Below, one piece after another: positions 24,094 through 36,136 of a stretch of 64,000 nt of DNA. How positions within the stretch are numbered: the stretch's first letter is position 1; each line of letters starts with the position of its first letter. The DNA is taken from contig CALEDV010000010.1 in the NCBI GenBank assembly GCA_937949555.1, positions 1 through 64,000 of the forward strand, read 5' to 3'. This DNA comes from an uncultured bacterium (GTDB lineage Bacteria; Nitrospirota; Thermodesulfovibrionia; Thermodesulfovibrionales; Dissulfurispiraceae). Under the pieces are notes generated by a model, which was not told the origin of the DNA, made no database searches, and was given only the letters and a program-made list of their open reading frames with translations. The position numbers were made by a program, and so were the translations under genes.

Positions 24094-25207
24094 ATGCCCT
24101 TTCCCACGCAGGACGAAATAAAAGACTATGTGAATCAATTAAAGGATCAACTCAATTCCCTAAGAGGTTATCTTTGATATAGAGGCGCTAAAAGAAAGAC
24201 AGAAACAGATAGAAATCAGTCTTACCCTTGAGGAAAACTGGTCTGATCCGCAAAAACTTATTGACATACAAAAAAAGAAGACCGAGATAGAAGAATACCT
24301 CTTACCGGTAGAGAAAATAACCGATAGGTTATTGTATCTTGAAGACTATTTTGCAATTATTCAAGAGGAAGAGGAATCCTTTATAGGGGAGATAAAAGAA
24401 GAGGCAGATCTTATAAGGTCTGAGATTGAATCCCTTGAGATTAAAACCCTATTGTCCTCAGAAACAGATAAGAATAATGCTATCGTGACAATACACCCTG
24501 GGGCAGGAGGCACAGAGAGCCAGGACTGGGCACAGATGTTAATGAGGATGTATCTAAGATGGGCAGAGAGTAAGGGATTTACATCAGAAATAATAGACCA
24601 TCAGATAGGTGAAGAGGCGGGCATTAAAGGTGTAACCTTTCTCGTAGAGGGAAGGTTTGCCTATGGATACTTAAAGGCAGAGGCAGGCATTCACCGTCTT
24701 GTAAGGATATCCCCCTTTGATGCAAACAAAAGGAGACACACCTCCTTTTCAGCAGTCTTTGTATTTCCTGAGATTCAAGAGGACATAAAGATTGACATAA
24801 AAGAAGAGGACATAAAAATAGATACCTTCAGGGCCTCAGGGGCTGGCGGACAACATGTAAATAAGGTATCCTCAGCAGTGAGAATCACCCATCTACCCTC
24901 AGGTATTGTGGTTGCATGTCAAAGCGAACGTTCTCAGTATAGGAATAGAGAAATGGCAATGAAGATACTCAAATCAAGGCTCTTTGACCAGTTTCAAAGG
25001 GAACAGGAAAAAAAGATGGAGAAACTCACAGGTGATAAGAAGGATATCTCTTGGGGGAATCAAATAAGGTCCTATACCCTTCAACCCTATAGACTGGTAA
25101 AGGACCATAGGACGAATGTCGAGGTTGGTAATGTAGATTCAGTTTTAGATGGCGCTATAGATATATTCATCAAGTCCTATCTCAAATTGAACTTCAAGGG
25201 TGTTTAA
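24094..25207 (+). CDS. prfB: Peptide chain release factor 2 (programmed +1 frameshift)
   Basis: Encoded as 24094-24174 joined to 24176-25207, giving 370 residues. Codon 27 is CTT followed by an in-frame TGA (24175-24177), so RF2 must slip +1 on CTTTGA to be made. RF2 hallmarks: the SPF codon-recognition tripeptide in RLVRISPFDANKRRH and the GGQ peptidyl-hydrolysis loop in SGAGGQHVNKV. It reads UGA and UAA. An AAGGAGGAATAAG site precedes the ATG, and lnt is just upstream. Annotation pipelines without frameshift handling would start it late, near 24332. Confidence 0.95.
24163..24177 (+). promoter_or_regulatory. prfB recoding site
   Basis: AGAGGT, then TAT CTT TGA: an internal Shine-Dalgarno-like AGAGGT three bases before the slippery CTT and the UGA stop. 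The geometry is that of the E. coli AGGGGGTATCTTTGA site. Low RF2 would favour the shift, giving autoregulation. Confidence 0.9.
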
Positions 25208-25361
25208 TATCCTTTAAGTATGTATAAATGAAATAATAATAGTAAGGCATGAATGTTTGTTGTAAAGGCAGATTTTACAATCCAATCATATAGTTTTTGA
25301 TGTTAATTTTTTATAAAAAAGTGTCCTGTTGTTTTGTTAGCAATAGAGATGAATAAATAAG

Positions 25362-25390
25362 TTGCCCTTTTTGAATATTTTTTTTATAAT
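25362..25390 (+). promoter_or_regulatory. Predicted sigma-70 promoter of dnaA
   Basis: TTGCCC (25362-25367), a 17-base spacer, and a perfect TATAAT (25385-25390), about 75 bases before the dnaA ATG. The DnaA-box-like CTTTCCACA begins at the next base, so bound DnaA could repress its own gene. Confidence 0.55.
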
Positions 25391-25416
25391 CTTTCCACAG
25401 TTATATAGGGTATTTA

Positions 25417-25430
25417 TTAACAATTGTTAA
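25417..25430. repeat. 14-bp perfect palindrome upstream of dnaA
   Basis: TTAACAATTGTTAA is a perfect palindrome 35 bases before the dnaA start. It may be a regulator site or part of the origin; AT-richness means chance is possible. Confidence 0.45.
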
Positions 25431-25465
25431 TATTTTGTTGAAAACCATTACTATATCTTCACTAA

Positions 25466-26812
25466 ATGTCAAATCTAAATCCTAAAAATGAAGAGTTGTG
25501 GGACAAGCTTGTTTCTGAAATCAAAGAAACTGTTGGGGATGGTATTTTTGAATTATGGTTTAGGCCTATGAAATTGTTGAGCATAAAAGACAATGGTGTA
25601 TATATTGAGGTTCCTAATAGGTTTTACAGGGAATGGATTGAAGATAATTATCCTGAGTTGATAGAGGGTAAGGTATACGAAATAACTGGTCAGAAATATT
25701 CAGTAAAGTACAGGATGCAGGAGAAGACAGACACAGAGATAAAGAAGATAGATAATAAAAAGGAATTAAGGAAGCAGCGGTTGGCAAACAGGGGTATATT
25801 TCTTAACCCTAAGTATACCTTTAGTAACTTTATAGTAGGCGCTTCTAATGATTTTGCCCATGCAGCCGCAAAAAAGGTAGTAGAGGACCCTGGAAGAACC
25901 TACAATCCCTTGTTTATTTATGGTGACAGCGGACTTGGTAAAACCCATCTCTTAAATGCGATAGGAAATTCAATATTTGATAACAAACCTTCCACAAATA
26001 TCTATTACAAATCTATTGATGTGCTTACAAATGAGATTGTAACAGCCCTCAGACAGGGAAAGGTAAGTGAACTTCTTGAGTTATTTAGACCTGTTGATGT
26101 CTTTCTTGTAGATGATATACATTTGATTGCCGGTAAGGAGGGCACTCAAATGCAGTTTTTTCACATCTTCAATGCCCTATATGAAAATCAAAAACAGATT
26201 GTACTAACAAGTGATAGACCGCCTATAGAGATTAAAGACATAAGTGATAGACTGAGATCTAGGTTCAATATGGGATTGATAGCCGATATACAACCTCCTG
26301 ATATAGAGACAAAGATAGCAATATTGTACAAGAAGGCAGAAAATGAGGGCTTACAGATACCAGAGGATGTGGCATACTTTATTGCATCTCGTATAAAATC
26401 TAACATTAGGGACCTTGAAGGTTGTCTTATTAAGTTGGGAGCTCAGGCATCTCTTACAGGAAAAAAAATAGACATAGATGTTACAAGAGAGGTATTGAGA
26501 GAGCTTGTTTCTGAGGAAGTGAAACCACTGACGGCAGATTTTATAATGAAGGTAGTAAGTGAGGTCTTGAATATAAAAATGACGGACATGAAGGCAAAGA
26601 AAAGAACTAAGGAAATAGCAACGGCAAGACAGATAGCTATGTATTTGTGTAAGAAGTCAACCTCTATGTCTCTGTCTGAGATTGGCAGGAGCTTTGGAGG
26701 TAAGGATCACGCAACGGTCATTTATGCGTGCAAACAGATTCAGGAGAAGGCAGAACAGGACGAACAGATGCAAAGGATGTTAGATAATCTACTAAAAAAA
26801 ATAAAAAGTTGA
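25466..26812 (+). CDS. dnaA: Chromosomal replication initiator DnaA
   Basis: 448 residues, usual length. Domain I at 1-85, linker, AAA+ domain with Walker A GDSGLGKTH near 153 and Walker B FLVDDIHLI; sensor motif LTSDRPP. C-terminal DNA-binding domain with the family signature GGKDHATVIYACKQI. It binds DnaA boxes and melts oriC. There is no clear ribosome-binding site before the ATG at 25466, which may keep translation low. dnaN follows after 19 bases. Confidence 0.98.
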   Translation: MSNLNPKNEELWDKLVSEIKETVGDGIFELWFRPMKLLSIKDNGVYIEVPNRFYREWIEDNYPELIEGKVYEITGQKYSVKYRMQEKTDTEIKKIDNKKELRKQRLANRGIFLNPKYTFSNFIVGASNDFAHAAAKKVVEDPGRTYNPLFIYGDSGLGKTHLLNAIGNSIFDNKPSTNIYYKSIDVLTNEIVTALRQGKVSELLELFRPVDVFLVDDIHLIAGKEGTQMQFFHIFNALYENQKQIVLTSDRPPIEIKDISDRLRSRFNMGLIADIQPPDIETKIAILYKKAENEGLQIPEDVAYFIASRIKSNIRDLEGCLIKLGAQASLTGKKIDIDVTREVLRELVSEEVKPLTADFIMKVVSEVLNIKMTDMKAKKRTKEIATARQIAMYLCKKSTSMSLSEIGRSFGGKDHATVIYACKQIQEKAEQDEQMQRMLDNLLKKIKS

Positions 26813-26831
26813 TATCCGAAGGAGGGGTACT

Positions 26832-27929
26832 ATGAAAATTAACATAAAGAGGGAAGAGTTCTTAAAGAGTCTCACAGACATACAGTATGTTGTGGATAAA
26901 AAGAGCAGTATAGCAGTGTTGAATCATTTTTTGCTTAGGGCATATAAAGATAGGTCTCTTATAATAGCAACAGACCTTGAAACAGCTATAAAGGAACCCA
27001 TAAATTTAGAGATATTGGAGGAGGGGCAATACTGCATACCAGGGAAAAAACTACTTGAAATAGCAAAGGAATTAGAAAATGATATATCTATAGAGATAAT
27101 AGAGGAGGGCTGGGTAAGGATCAGATCAGGGAAGACCAATTTCAGGCTCACCTGTCTGAGTGCAGATGATTTTCCTAAGTGGCCCGAGATAGAGGCAAGA
27201 AATAGCTTTAATCTGTCTCAAAAGGATTTATTGGATATGATCAGCAAGACCATATATGCTGCTGGGGAAGCAGATACGAGGTATGTCTTAAATAGCCTGT
27301 TATTTAATATCAAACAGGGTGGCATTATGAATGTGGTAGGCACTGATGGACATAGGCTTGCGATGTATACAAAAAAGATAGAATTTGATAATAGCGAAGA
27401 GATAAAACTCATTGTCTCAAGGAAGTCTGTTGCAGAGGTTCGCAGGGCGCTTACTGGTGAGGGAGATATCCAGATGTGCATAGAGAAAAATCATTTGCTC
27501 TTCAAGATAGGAGACAAAGAGGTGTTAGGTCGTCTGGTTGATGGTAGTTTTCCAAACTATGAAAATGTCATTCCTGTAGCAAATGACAGGTTATTGACGG
27601 TCCAAAGGGAAGGCATAGCTAAATGTCTCAGGATGGCATCAATAATCGGCAAGGAGAAGACAAACATAGTGGTTTTTGATATAGGGCCTTCAAGTATGAC
27701 CGTCTCAGCCTCTAATCCAGAGATTGGTGAATTTAAAGACGAGCTGCCCGTAAAATTCACAGGGGAGCCAATAAGGATTGCCTTCAGTGCGAGATTGTTA
27801 TTAGAGTCTATTAATGTAATAGAGTCAGAGAATGTGCTAATCAAGATGAAAGAACCCTTAACACCTGTTCTCATTGTATCGGATAGGGAGGATGAATACC
27901 GGAGTGTTGTGATGCCTGTAAGATTATAA
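26832..27929 (+). CDS. dnaN: DNA polymerase III beta sliding clamp
   Basis: 365 residues, full length, with three similar domains. MKINIKREEFLKSLTDIQYV starts domain 1; VGTDGHRLAMY is typical of domain 2; the protein ends VMPVRL, the conserved clamp terminus. It encircles DNA and tethers polymerase III. GGAGGGG lies just before the ATG. It forms the dnaA-dnaN unit. Confidence 0.97.
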   Translation: MKINIKREEFLKSLTDIQYVVDKKSSIAVLNHFLLRAYKDRSLIIATDLETAIKEPINLEILEEGQYCIPGKKLLEIAKELENDISIEIIEEGWVRIRSGKTNFRLTCLSADDFPKWPEIEARNSFNLSQKDLLDMISKTIYAAGEADTRYVLNSLLFNIKQGGIMNVVGTDGHRLAMYTKKIEFDNSEEIKLIVSRKSVAEVRRALTGEGDIQMCIEKNHLLFKIGDKEVLGRLVDGSFPNYENVIPVANDRLLTVQREGIAKCLRMASIIGKEKTNIVVFDIGPSSMTVSASNPEIGEFKDELPVKFTGEPIRIAFSARLLLESINVIESENVLIKMKEPLTPVLIVSDREDEYRSVVMPVRL

Positions 27930-30562
<2,633 letters not shown>

Positions 30563-30665
30563 AAATCGATCTGCCTTTTCATCTCTTTGAAAATGACTTA
30601 ACAGAACTAATAAGGAGGAAGGCAATCATCAGATGTAGGCAGCGGAATAAGGAAAACAGTGACCT

Positions 30666-31985
30666 ATGGCAAATGGTAAGGGAATATCATTGACTTCATT
30701 AAATGTATTCAAAGGGATACCAGAGAAAGAACTGGTAACTTTATATAACTCATTCCTTCAGAAAAAGCTCAAGGCTAACGAGATAGTTGTCAAAGAAGGG
30801 GCATCTTTAAATGCCCTTATTTTAATTGTAGCAGGGGCGTTTGAGGTAACAAAGAAGACTGAACAGGGAGAGATAGCTATCGGGCTCTTGAAAAGCAACC
30901 ATGTATATGGGGCTTTGACAGCCGAATTTGCAACCCTATCAGAGGTAACTTTAGTGGCAAAGGAGACCTCTACAGTAATAATGATAAACGAGAAATCTCT
31001 GGCGCTATTAAAACCAGATCTTAAAACTAAGTTGCTTGTTAACATATCTGCCGCCTTGTCAGTGACAGATCAGTATCTGTACAGCCTTTTAACCCCTCTG
31101 AGCCTGAAGGTTTATTCCTTAGCCTCTGCCTTAAAAGACCTTTATGAGCAAAAAAGAAGCTTTACCTCCTCCTCAAAGATACTTCTGGAAAGGTTAAAAA
31201 AGATACCCTCGCTTCCCCCTTACACTTATGAATTGTCCTCTATGCTTCTTAGGGAAAACATATCTTCCGACAAGATAGTGGAACATATAAAATCAGACCC
31301 CTCTTTGATGGCATTAGTTTTAAAGACTGTAAATTCATCCTATTATAATCTCTCCCAAAGGGTATCAGACTTTCATCATGCGGTGATGCTTTTAGGCTTC
31401 GGGCAGATATATCAAATAGTGATGGACAACAGTCTAAACAATATTATGCCCCAGAGGCCAGACTTTATAGAGCTTAGAGACTCTGCGGTTGCTGTCTCAA
31501 ACATTGCCTTTGAGATCGCCATGCTCAGCGGCTATCAAAGACCCCTGCTTCTTAATACCATTGGCACCATGTATGTAATAGGCAAGGCAATTATAATCAT
31601 TCTTAAAAAAGAACAGGACTTTGCCGAGATCGCTAACCTCTTTGATGATGCATGGATTACTTCAATGATGCTAAAGGGATGGAAGATGCCAGAGATTATT
31701 TATAAAAGCATCGATTATTACAAATACGCAGAGTATGCAGACACCGGTTTCATTCCTGCTGATGTTGCCGTATCCGTAGCAATCCTTCATGTCTCCATTG
31801 CCTGTGTAGAAACCCTCAAGGGGGGACAACCCTCAGATAAGCCCTTTTTGGATAATTATATGGGGCTTCTGGGTTTGTCTGACTCCATTTATGACCTTAC
31901 CTTTAAAAAGATTCTGCCATCGTTGAGGAAGAGATCTGATATGCTCCCCAGGGCACTGCAAAATTTGATCGCTGAGGGCGTATAA
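30666..31985 (+). CDS. Cyclic-nucleotide-binding-fold plus HDOD domain signalling protein
   Basis: 439 residues. Residues about 10-125 look like a CRP-type cNMP-binding barrel (LKANEIVVKEGASLNALILI). Residues about 170-390 are an HDOD domain (IPSLPPYTYELSSMLLRE, DPSLMALVLKTVNSSYYNL, AVMLLGFGQI), a catalytically inactive HD relative used in two-component and c-di-GMP signalling. There is no DNA-binding domain. It lies between gyrB and tilS, and its own role is unknown. The reading frame starts at an ATG preceded by a weak site. Confidence 0.78.
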   Translation: MANGKGISLTSLNVFKGIPEKELVTLYNSFLQKKLKANEIVVKEGASLNALILIVAGAFEVTKKTEQGEIAIGLLKSNHVYGALTAEFATLSEVTLVAKETSTVIMINEKSLALLKPDLKTKLLVNISAALSVTDQYLYSLLTPLSLKVYSLASALKDLYEQKRSFTSSSKILLERLKKIPSLPPYTYELSSMLLRENISSDKIVEHIKSDPSLMALVLKTVNSSYYNLSQRVSDFHHAVMLLGFGQIYQIVMDNSLNNIMPQRPDFIELRDSAVAVSNIAFEIAMLSGYQRPLLLNTIGTMYVIGKAIIIILKKEQDFAEIANLFDDAWITSMMLKGWKMPEIIYKSIDYYKYAEYADTGFIPADVAVSVAILHVSIACVETLKGGQPSDKPFLDNYMGLLGLSDSIYDLTFKKILPSLRKRSDMLPRALQNLIAEGV

Positions 31986-32009
31986 AAACTTGTTCTGTTT
32001 TTTGTTGCC

Positions 32010-33413
32010 ATGATAGAGACTGTACGAGGCACTATCCATAAATACGGAATGCTGTCTGCAAAGGACAGGATACTAATTGCCCTGTCTGGAGGGGCAGATT
32101 CCACTGCCCTGCTGCTTGCCCTAAGGGAGCTAAGTGGCGAATTAGACTTTACTCTATCAGCTATATATATTGACCACGGTATACGCCCTGAGGAAACACC
32201 CCAGGAGATAGAACACTGTAGAAGGCTCTGTGATTCTATAGGGGTAGGCTTTAATGTAGCATCAATTGATGTAAAAGGATACTGTAACGCTCAAGGGTTG
32301 AATCTCCAAGAGGGTGCACGAGAACTTAGATATGATTGCCTTGAGCGCAGGGCAAAAGAGTTGGGATACACGAAGATAGCCCTTGGACATACGGCAGAGG
32401 ATCAGGCTGAGACGGTGCTGATGCGTCTGATCCGCGGAACAGGGGTTTCAGGTCTTTCGGGGATTCCTCCGATAAGGGGTATTATCATCAGGCCCCTTAT
32501 AGAGATTGACAGGAAGACCCTTGAGGATTTTGTGATTGATAGGGTCAAAACCCTCTCCTCGGATCTTCAAGTCCCCTTTTTAATTGAATCCTCAAACCTC
32601 AAGACAGACTATCTAAGAAATAGACTCAGACTCCAGGTGATCCCTCAACTAAAGGCAATAAACAATTCCCTGCTTACTGTGATCTCAAGGTTTACAGAGA
32701 TAGTACGGGACGAAGAACATTATTTTAATTTGCTTGTAACAAAGACCCTGATGAGGCTTGTTTCAAGAAAAGGTGACGGCTTTATTGAACTGTTTTGGCA
32801 GCCTATGGAGGGTATTGACAGGGCAGTTCTAAGACGGGTCATAAGGAGGGCTGTTGATGACACCACTGGACTTAGGGGGGTTAGTTTTACCCATATTGAA
32901 CAGATAGTTGAGTTGGCAAAGAAGGGCAAAAGCGGTTCAAGGTTCTATATCAATAGGGATACAAGGGCAGTGAAAGGATACTCAACCTTGCTTATTACTT
33001 CCCTCAAGCCTACCCCCTTAAAGGAGCAGGTAGTCAATGAAGAGGGGGATGTAATACTCCATGAGGCAGGTTTAGTACTAACTGTATCGGAGACAGATAT
33101 TGCGTCCCTACAAAGGGGTCCCCTTGATAATAACACAGCCCTTGTTGATGCAGATAAGGCATCTTTCCCCTTCACAATAAGAAAAAGGCAACCTGGCGAT
33201 CACTTTTATCCCTTGGGATTTGGAAAAAGGAAAAAACTTCAGGACTTTTTTGTGGACCAAAAGATACCGAGGGAGGAACGGGACAGTATAGCCATTGTAA
33301 CCAAAGAGGATAAAGTAGTATGGATTGTAGGACATAGAATGGATGAGCGGTTTAAGGTTGATAAAGACACTAAGGGCGTTATAAAATTTCGAATAAAATC
33401 CTTAAGGACATGA
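32010..33413 (+). CDS. tilS: tRNA(Ile)-lysidine synthetase
   Basis: 467 residues. N-type PP-loop motif ALSGGADSTALL near residue 25, with HTAEDQAETVLMRLIRGTG and LIESSNLKTDYLRNRLR characteristic of TilS; the C-terminal domain has KRQPGDHFYPLGFGKRKKL. It converts the wobble C of tRNA-Ile(CAU) to lysidine so it reads AUA, a codon this genome uses heavily. It begins 24 bases after the HDOD gene and ends just before the HtrA protease. Confidence 0.96.
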   Translation: MIETVRGTIHKYGMLSAKDRILIALSGGADSTALLLALRELSGELDFTLSAIYIDHGIRPEETPQEIEHCRRLCDSIGVGFNVASIDVKGYCNAQGLNLQEGARELRYDCLERRAKELGYTKIALGHTAEDQAETVLMRLIRGTGVSGLSGIPPIRGIIIRPLIEIDRKTLEDFVIDRVKTLSSDLQVPFLIESSNLKTDYLRNRLRLQVIPQLKAINNSLLTVISRFTEIVRDEEHYFNLLVTKTLMRLVSRKGDGFIELFWQPMEGIDRAVLRRVIRRAVDDTTGLRGVSFTHIEQIVELAKKGKSGSRFYINRDTRAVKGYSTLLITSLKPTPLKEQVVNEEGDVILHEAGLVLTVSETDIASLQRGPLDNNTALVDADKASFPFTIRKRQPGDHFYPLGFGKRKKLQDFFVDQKIPREERDSIAIVTKEDKVVWIVGHRMDERFKVDKDTKGVIKFRIKSLRT

Positions 33414-33430
33414 AATGGAGGTATCAATTA

Positions 33431-34852
33431 ATGTTGAGTAAAAAGCGGTTGTTTTCCCTGTTCTCTACCTTTGCCCTTGTACTGATTTTTTCTTTACCCA
33501 CAGCATCATCCTATGCTGAGGAGGTCTCTACAGATCCCCTTGCAGCCATAGGAGACGCAATGGCAAATGTGGCTGAAAAGGCAAAGCAGGTAGTAGTGAA
33601 TATTTCAACAACAAAAACGGTCAAACAACAGACAAACCCCTTCTTTGACGATCCCTTTTTTAAACGTTTTTTTGGCGAAGGCGGGCAGCAACAAAAGAGA
33701 AAGGTTACAAACTTAGGTTCTGGTGTAATAGTATCCAAAGAGGGATACATACTAACTAACAATCATGTTATTGAAGGGGCTGAGGATATAATTGTCAAGC
33801 TCTCTGGTGGCAGAGAGCTCAAAGGCAAGATAGTTGGAATGGATTCAAGGACCGATATAGCGGTTATAAAGGTAAACGATACAAATCTGCCTGTGATATC
33901 CTGGGGTGATTCAGATAGATTACGGGTTGGTGAGTTTGTCTTTGCAATAGGAAATCCCTTCGGTCTGAGCAGCACTATAACTATGGGTATTGTAAGCGCC
34001 CTTGGAAGATCAGGCATGGGAATTACAGACTATGAGGACTTTATACAGACCGATGCGGCTATAAATCCTGGCAATTCAGGCGGGGCATTGATCAACACAA
34101 GAGGGGAGCTGATAGGCATCAATACCGCAATACTTAGCAGGAGCGGAGGCTATCAGGGAATAGGTTTTGCGATCCCTTCAAATATGGTCAAAAATATTAT
34201 GGACAGCATAATCAATGTGGGTAAGGTCACAAGGGGTTGGCTTGGGGTGCAGATACAGCCTCTAAATGCTGAACTGGCAAAGCAATTCAACCTGCCCGAT
34301 GAAAAGGGCGCCTTGATTGTGGAGATCGTTGAGGGAGGTCCATCTGAAAAGGCAGGACTTCAGAGGGGAGATGTCATTGTCGAGTTTGAGGGCAGGAAGA
34401 TAGAAAACCCAGCGCAACTGAAAAATATAGTGGCTATTACAAAGCCAGGACAAGAATCTTCCGTTAGTATTATTAGAGATGGTAAGGCTATGACCTTAAA
34501 AGTGACTGCAGGAGAACTGCCCGCTGAGGAGGGCAAGAAGGCGCCTACCCCAGCATCAACCTTTGACAATTCAATGCGAGGGGTCTCTGTGCAGGAGGTG
34601 ACCGATGAGTTGCTTCAGAAAATGGGTATTACCAAAAAGGTCAGAGGCGTAGTTATCACCAGCATAGAAGAAAACAGCCCTGCCTTAGGCATACTCAACA
34701 GAGGGGATATAATAATGGAGATAAACAGGAAGACCCTCTCAGGCTTGAAAGATTACAACGAAATAGTATCTACAATAGACAAGTCCCAGAGCATCCTGCT
34801 GTTAGTGCTAAGAGGAAAGAGTTCCATATTTATCACAGTGCCTGCAAAGTAA
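33431..34852 (+). CDS. HtrA/DegQ-family periplasmic serine protease
   Basis: 473 residues. Signal peptide at 1-29 (LFSLFSTFALVLIFSLPTASS). Trypsin-like catalytic triad: His in NNHVIEGAE, Asp in SRTDIAVIKV, Ser in GNSGGAL. Two PDZ domains follow (GWLGVQIQ and GVSVQEV regions). It degrades or refolds damaged envelope proteins. I start at the ATG at 33431 because GGAGG lies upstream; an ATG at 33410 overlaps the tilS stop. A paralogue of the same build is at 39671-41119. Confidence 0.93.
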   Translation: MLSKKRLFSLFSTFALVLIFSLPTASSYAEEVSTDPLAAIGDAMANVAEKAKQVVVNISTTKTVKQQTNPFFDDPFFKRFFGEGGQQQKRKVTNLGSGVIVSKEGYILTNNHVIEGAEDIIVKLSGGRELKGKIVGMDSRTDIAVIKVNDTNLPVISWGDSDRLRVGEFVFAIGNPFGLSSTITMGIVSALGRSGMGITDYEDFIQTDAAINPGNSGGALINTRGELIGINTAILSRSGGYQGIGFAIPSNMVKNIMDSIINVGKVTRGWLGVQIQPLNAELAKQFNLPDEKGALIVEIVEGGPSEKAGLQRGDVIVEFEGRKIENPAQLKNIVAITKPGQESSVSIIRDGKAMTLKVTAGELPAEEGKKAPTPASTFDNSMRGVSVQEVTDELLQKMGITKKVRGVVITSIEENSPALGILNRGDIIMEINRKTLSGLKDYNEIVSTIDKSQSILLLVLRGKSSIFITVPAK

Positions 34853-34864
34853 TTCCTGCTATTG

Positions 34865-36136
34865 TCAAGGTGACCATGAGGGCGAATATGCCCTCATGCC
34901 CCTTGGGGTTATCCTTGTCTGCTCTTCGCCGTTTGCCCTCATTATGTATATACTTGAGGAGCCTTCCCTGTCGGAACTAAATACGATAAACCTTCCATCG
35001 GGTGAAAAGGTTGGGTCTTCGTTGTTGCCCTTTTCAGTAAGTCTTTGCAAGGAAGAACCATCAGGCCTCATTGTGTAAATCTGCTGCCTGCCGTCAACCA
35101 TGCCTGTAAACACTATCCTGTCGCCTCGAGGGGACCAGGAAGGTGAGGTGTTATAGCTGCCTTCGAAGGTCAGTCTTTTAATGTTGTCTCCATTGCTGTC
35201 CGATAGGTATATCTGCGGTGAACCAGAACGATTTGAGACAAAAAGCATGAGTTTTCCATCCTGCGACAGATTTGGGGAGACATCAATCCAAGGGGAAGAG
35301 ATAAGTTTATACCCCTTCATGGTTATCCTATCTGCGCGATGTATGTCCGTCCGTCCGTCCTTTGAAGAGGCAAACACGAAGCTCTGCCCATCGGGAAAGA
35401 AATTGCCTGCCATATTTAACCCCCTTAGGGACACAAGATTTCTTTCCTTCATATCTTCAATATTGAGCATATAAATATCCCAACTCCTATTTCTCTCGGC
35501 AGAGTATAAGAGGGTTTTTCCATCCTGTGACCATCTCGGAGCAAGTATAATGCCGCCAGTAATGCCTGTATTATATGCCCTGTATCCATCATAGTCTGAT
35601 ATATGCAGTTCCTTTACATTGCTACTTCTTTCAACTACAAAGGCAATCCTGCTCCTAAATACACCCTGTTGTCCTGTGAGCAATCTGTATATATCGTTGG
35701 ATATAGTGTGGGCAAGGGGCCTGAGCAGATTGTTGGAAGCAGTGTATTCCTTTTTCAGAATCTCCCTGTTTTCATGCACATCGTAAGCGGTAATAATAAC
35801 ATTAAAAATCCCAGGGCCCGAGGAGGACACATGTCCCTTTACCACAAGGGCTACATTGAGGGGCTGCCAGCTTCTTGCATTGAAGGGTTGATTGTTTCTT
35901 TCGACCTGAGCATCCTCAGGAAGACAGTGAAAAAGACCGGTAAAATTAAGGTCTCGCACTACTATATCTGTAATTTCCTTGCCGTTGGTGAAACCCTGAA
36001 TTGCTATAGGCAGGGGTTTTATGTTTGGGGCGTTGACATCAATATACAGTCTTGAGGAGTATGCCTCTTTGGGTATCCCAGAAGAAGAGGCAACCAAAAG
36101 GCATAGTAGCATAACGATTGTATTTAGTCTTGTCAC
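34865..36136 (-). CDS. tolB: Tol-Pal system protein TolB
   Basis: 423 residues. Signal peptide, then an N-terminal domain and a C-terminal beta-propeller with repeated W/P-D-G motifs (PRWSQDGKTLLYSAERN, PSWSPRGDRIVFTG, PTFSPDGRFIVFSSDREG). Periplasmic partner of Pal. GTG start overlapping the upstream TonB/TolA-like gene by four bases. No pal gene follows; the next gene is convergent. A GTCC tetranucleotide occurs four times in tandem at 35345-35360 inside the gene. Confidence 0.94.
   Translation of the reverse strand: MTRLNTIVMLLCLLVASSSGIPKEAYSSRLYIDVNAPNIKPLPIAIQGFTNGKEITDIVVRDLNFTGLFHCLPEDAQVERNNQPFNARSWQPLNVALVVKGHVSSSGPGIFNVIITAYDVHENREILKKEYTASNNLLRPLAHTISNDIYRLLTGQQGVFRSRIAFVVERSSNVKELHISDYDGYRAYNTGITGGIILAPRWSQDGKTLLYSAERNRSWDIYMLNIEDMKERNLVSLRGLNMAGNFFPDGQSFVFASSKDGRTDIHRADRITMKGYKLISSPWIDVSPNLSQDGKLMLFVSNRSGSPQIYLSDSNGDNIKRLTFEGSYNTSPSWSPRGDRIVFTGMVDGRQQIYTMRPDGSSLQRLTEKGNNEDPTFSPDGRFIVFSSDREGSSSIYIMRANGEEQTRITPRGMRAYSPSWSP

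Larger units (their letters stand above)
25208..25465 (+). other. AT-rich region before dnaA (candidate oriC)
   Basis: 258 bases with no ORF, long A/T tracts and the dnaA promoter. CTTTCCACA at 25391-25399 matches the DnaA box TTATCCACA in 7 of 9, and TTATTAACA near 25414 also matches in 7 of 9, so boxes are weak. The location between prfB and dnaA-dnaN-gyrB, plus the switch of gene strand nearby, supports an origin or part of one. Confidence 0.45.

Noticed and set aside
34875-34898. Perfect 9-bp inverted repeat CATGAGGGC/GCCCTCATG near the convergent ends of the HtrA gene and tolB
   Set aside because: It lies within the last codons of tolB and has no T-run on either side, so I do not call it a terminator.
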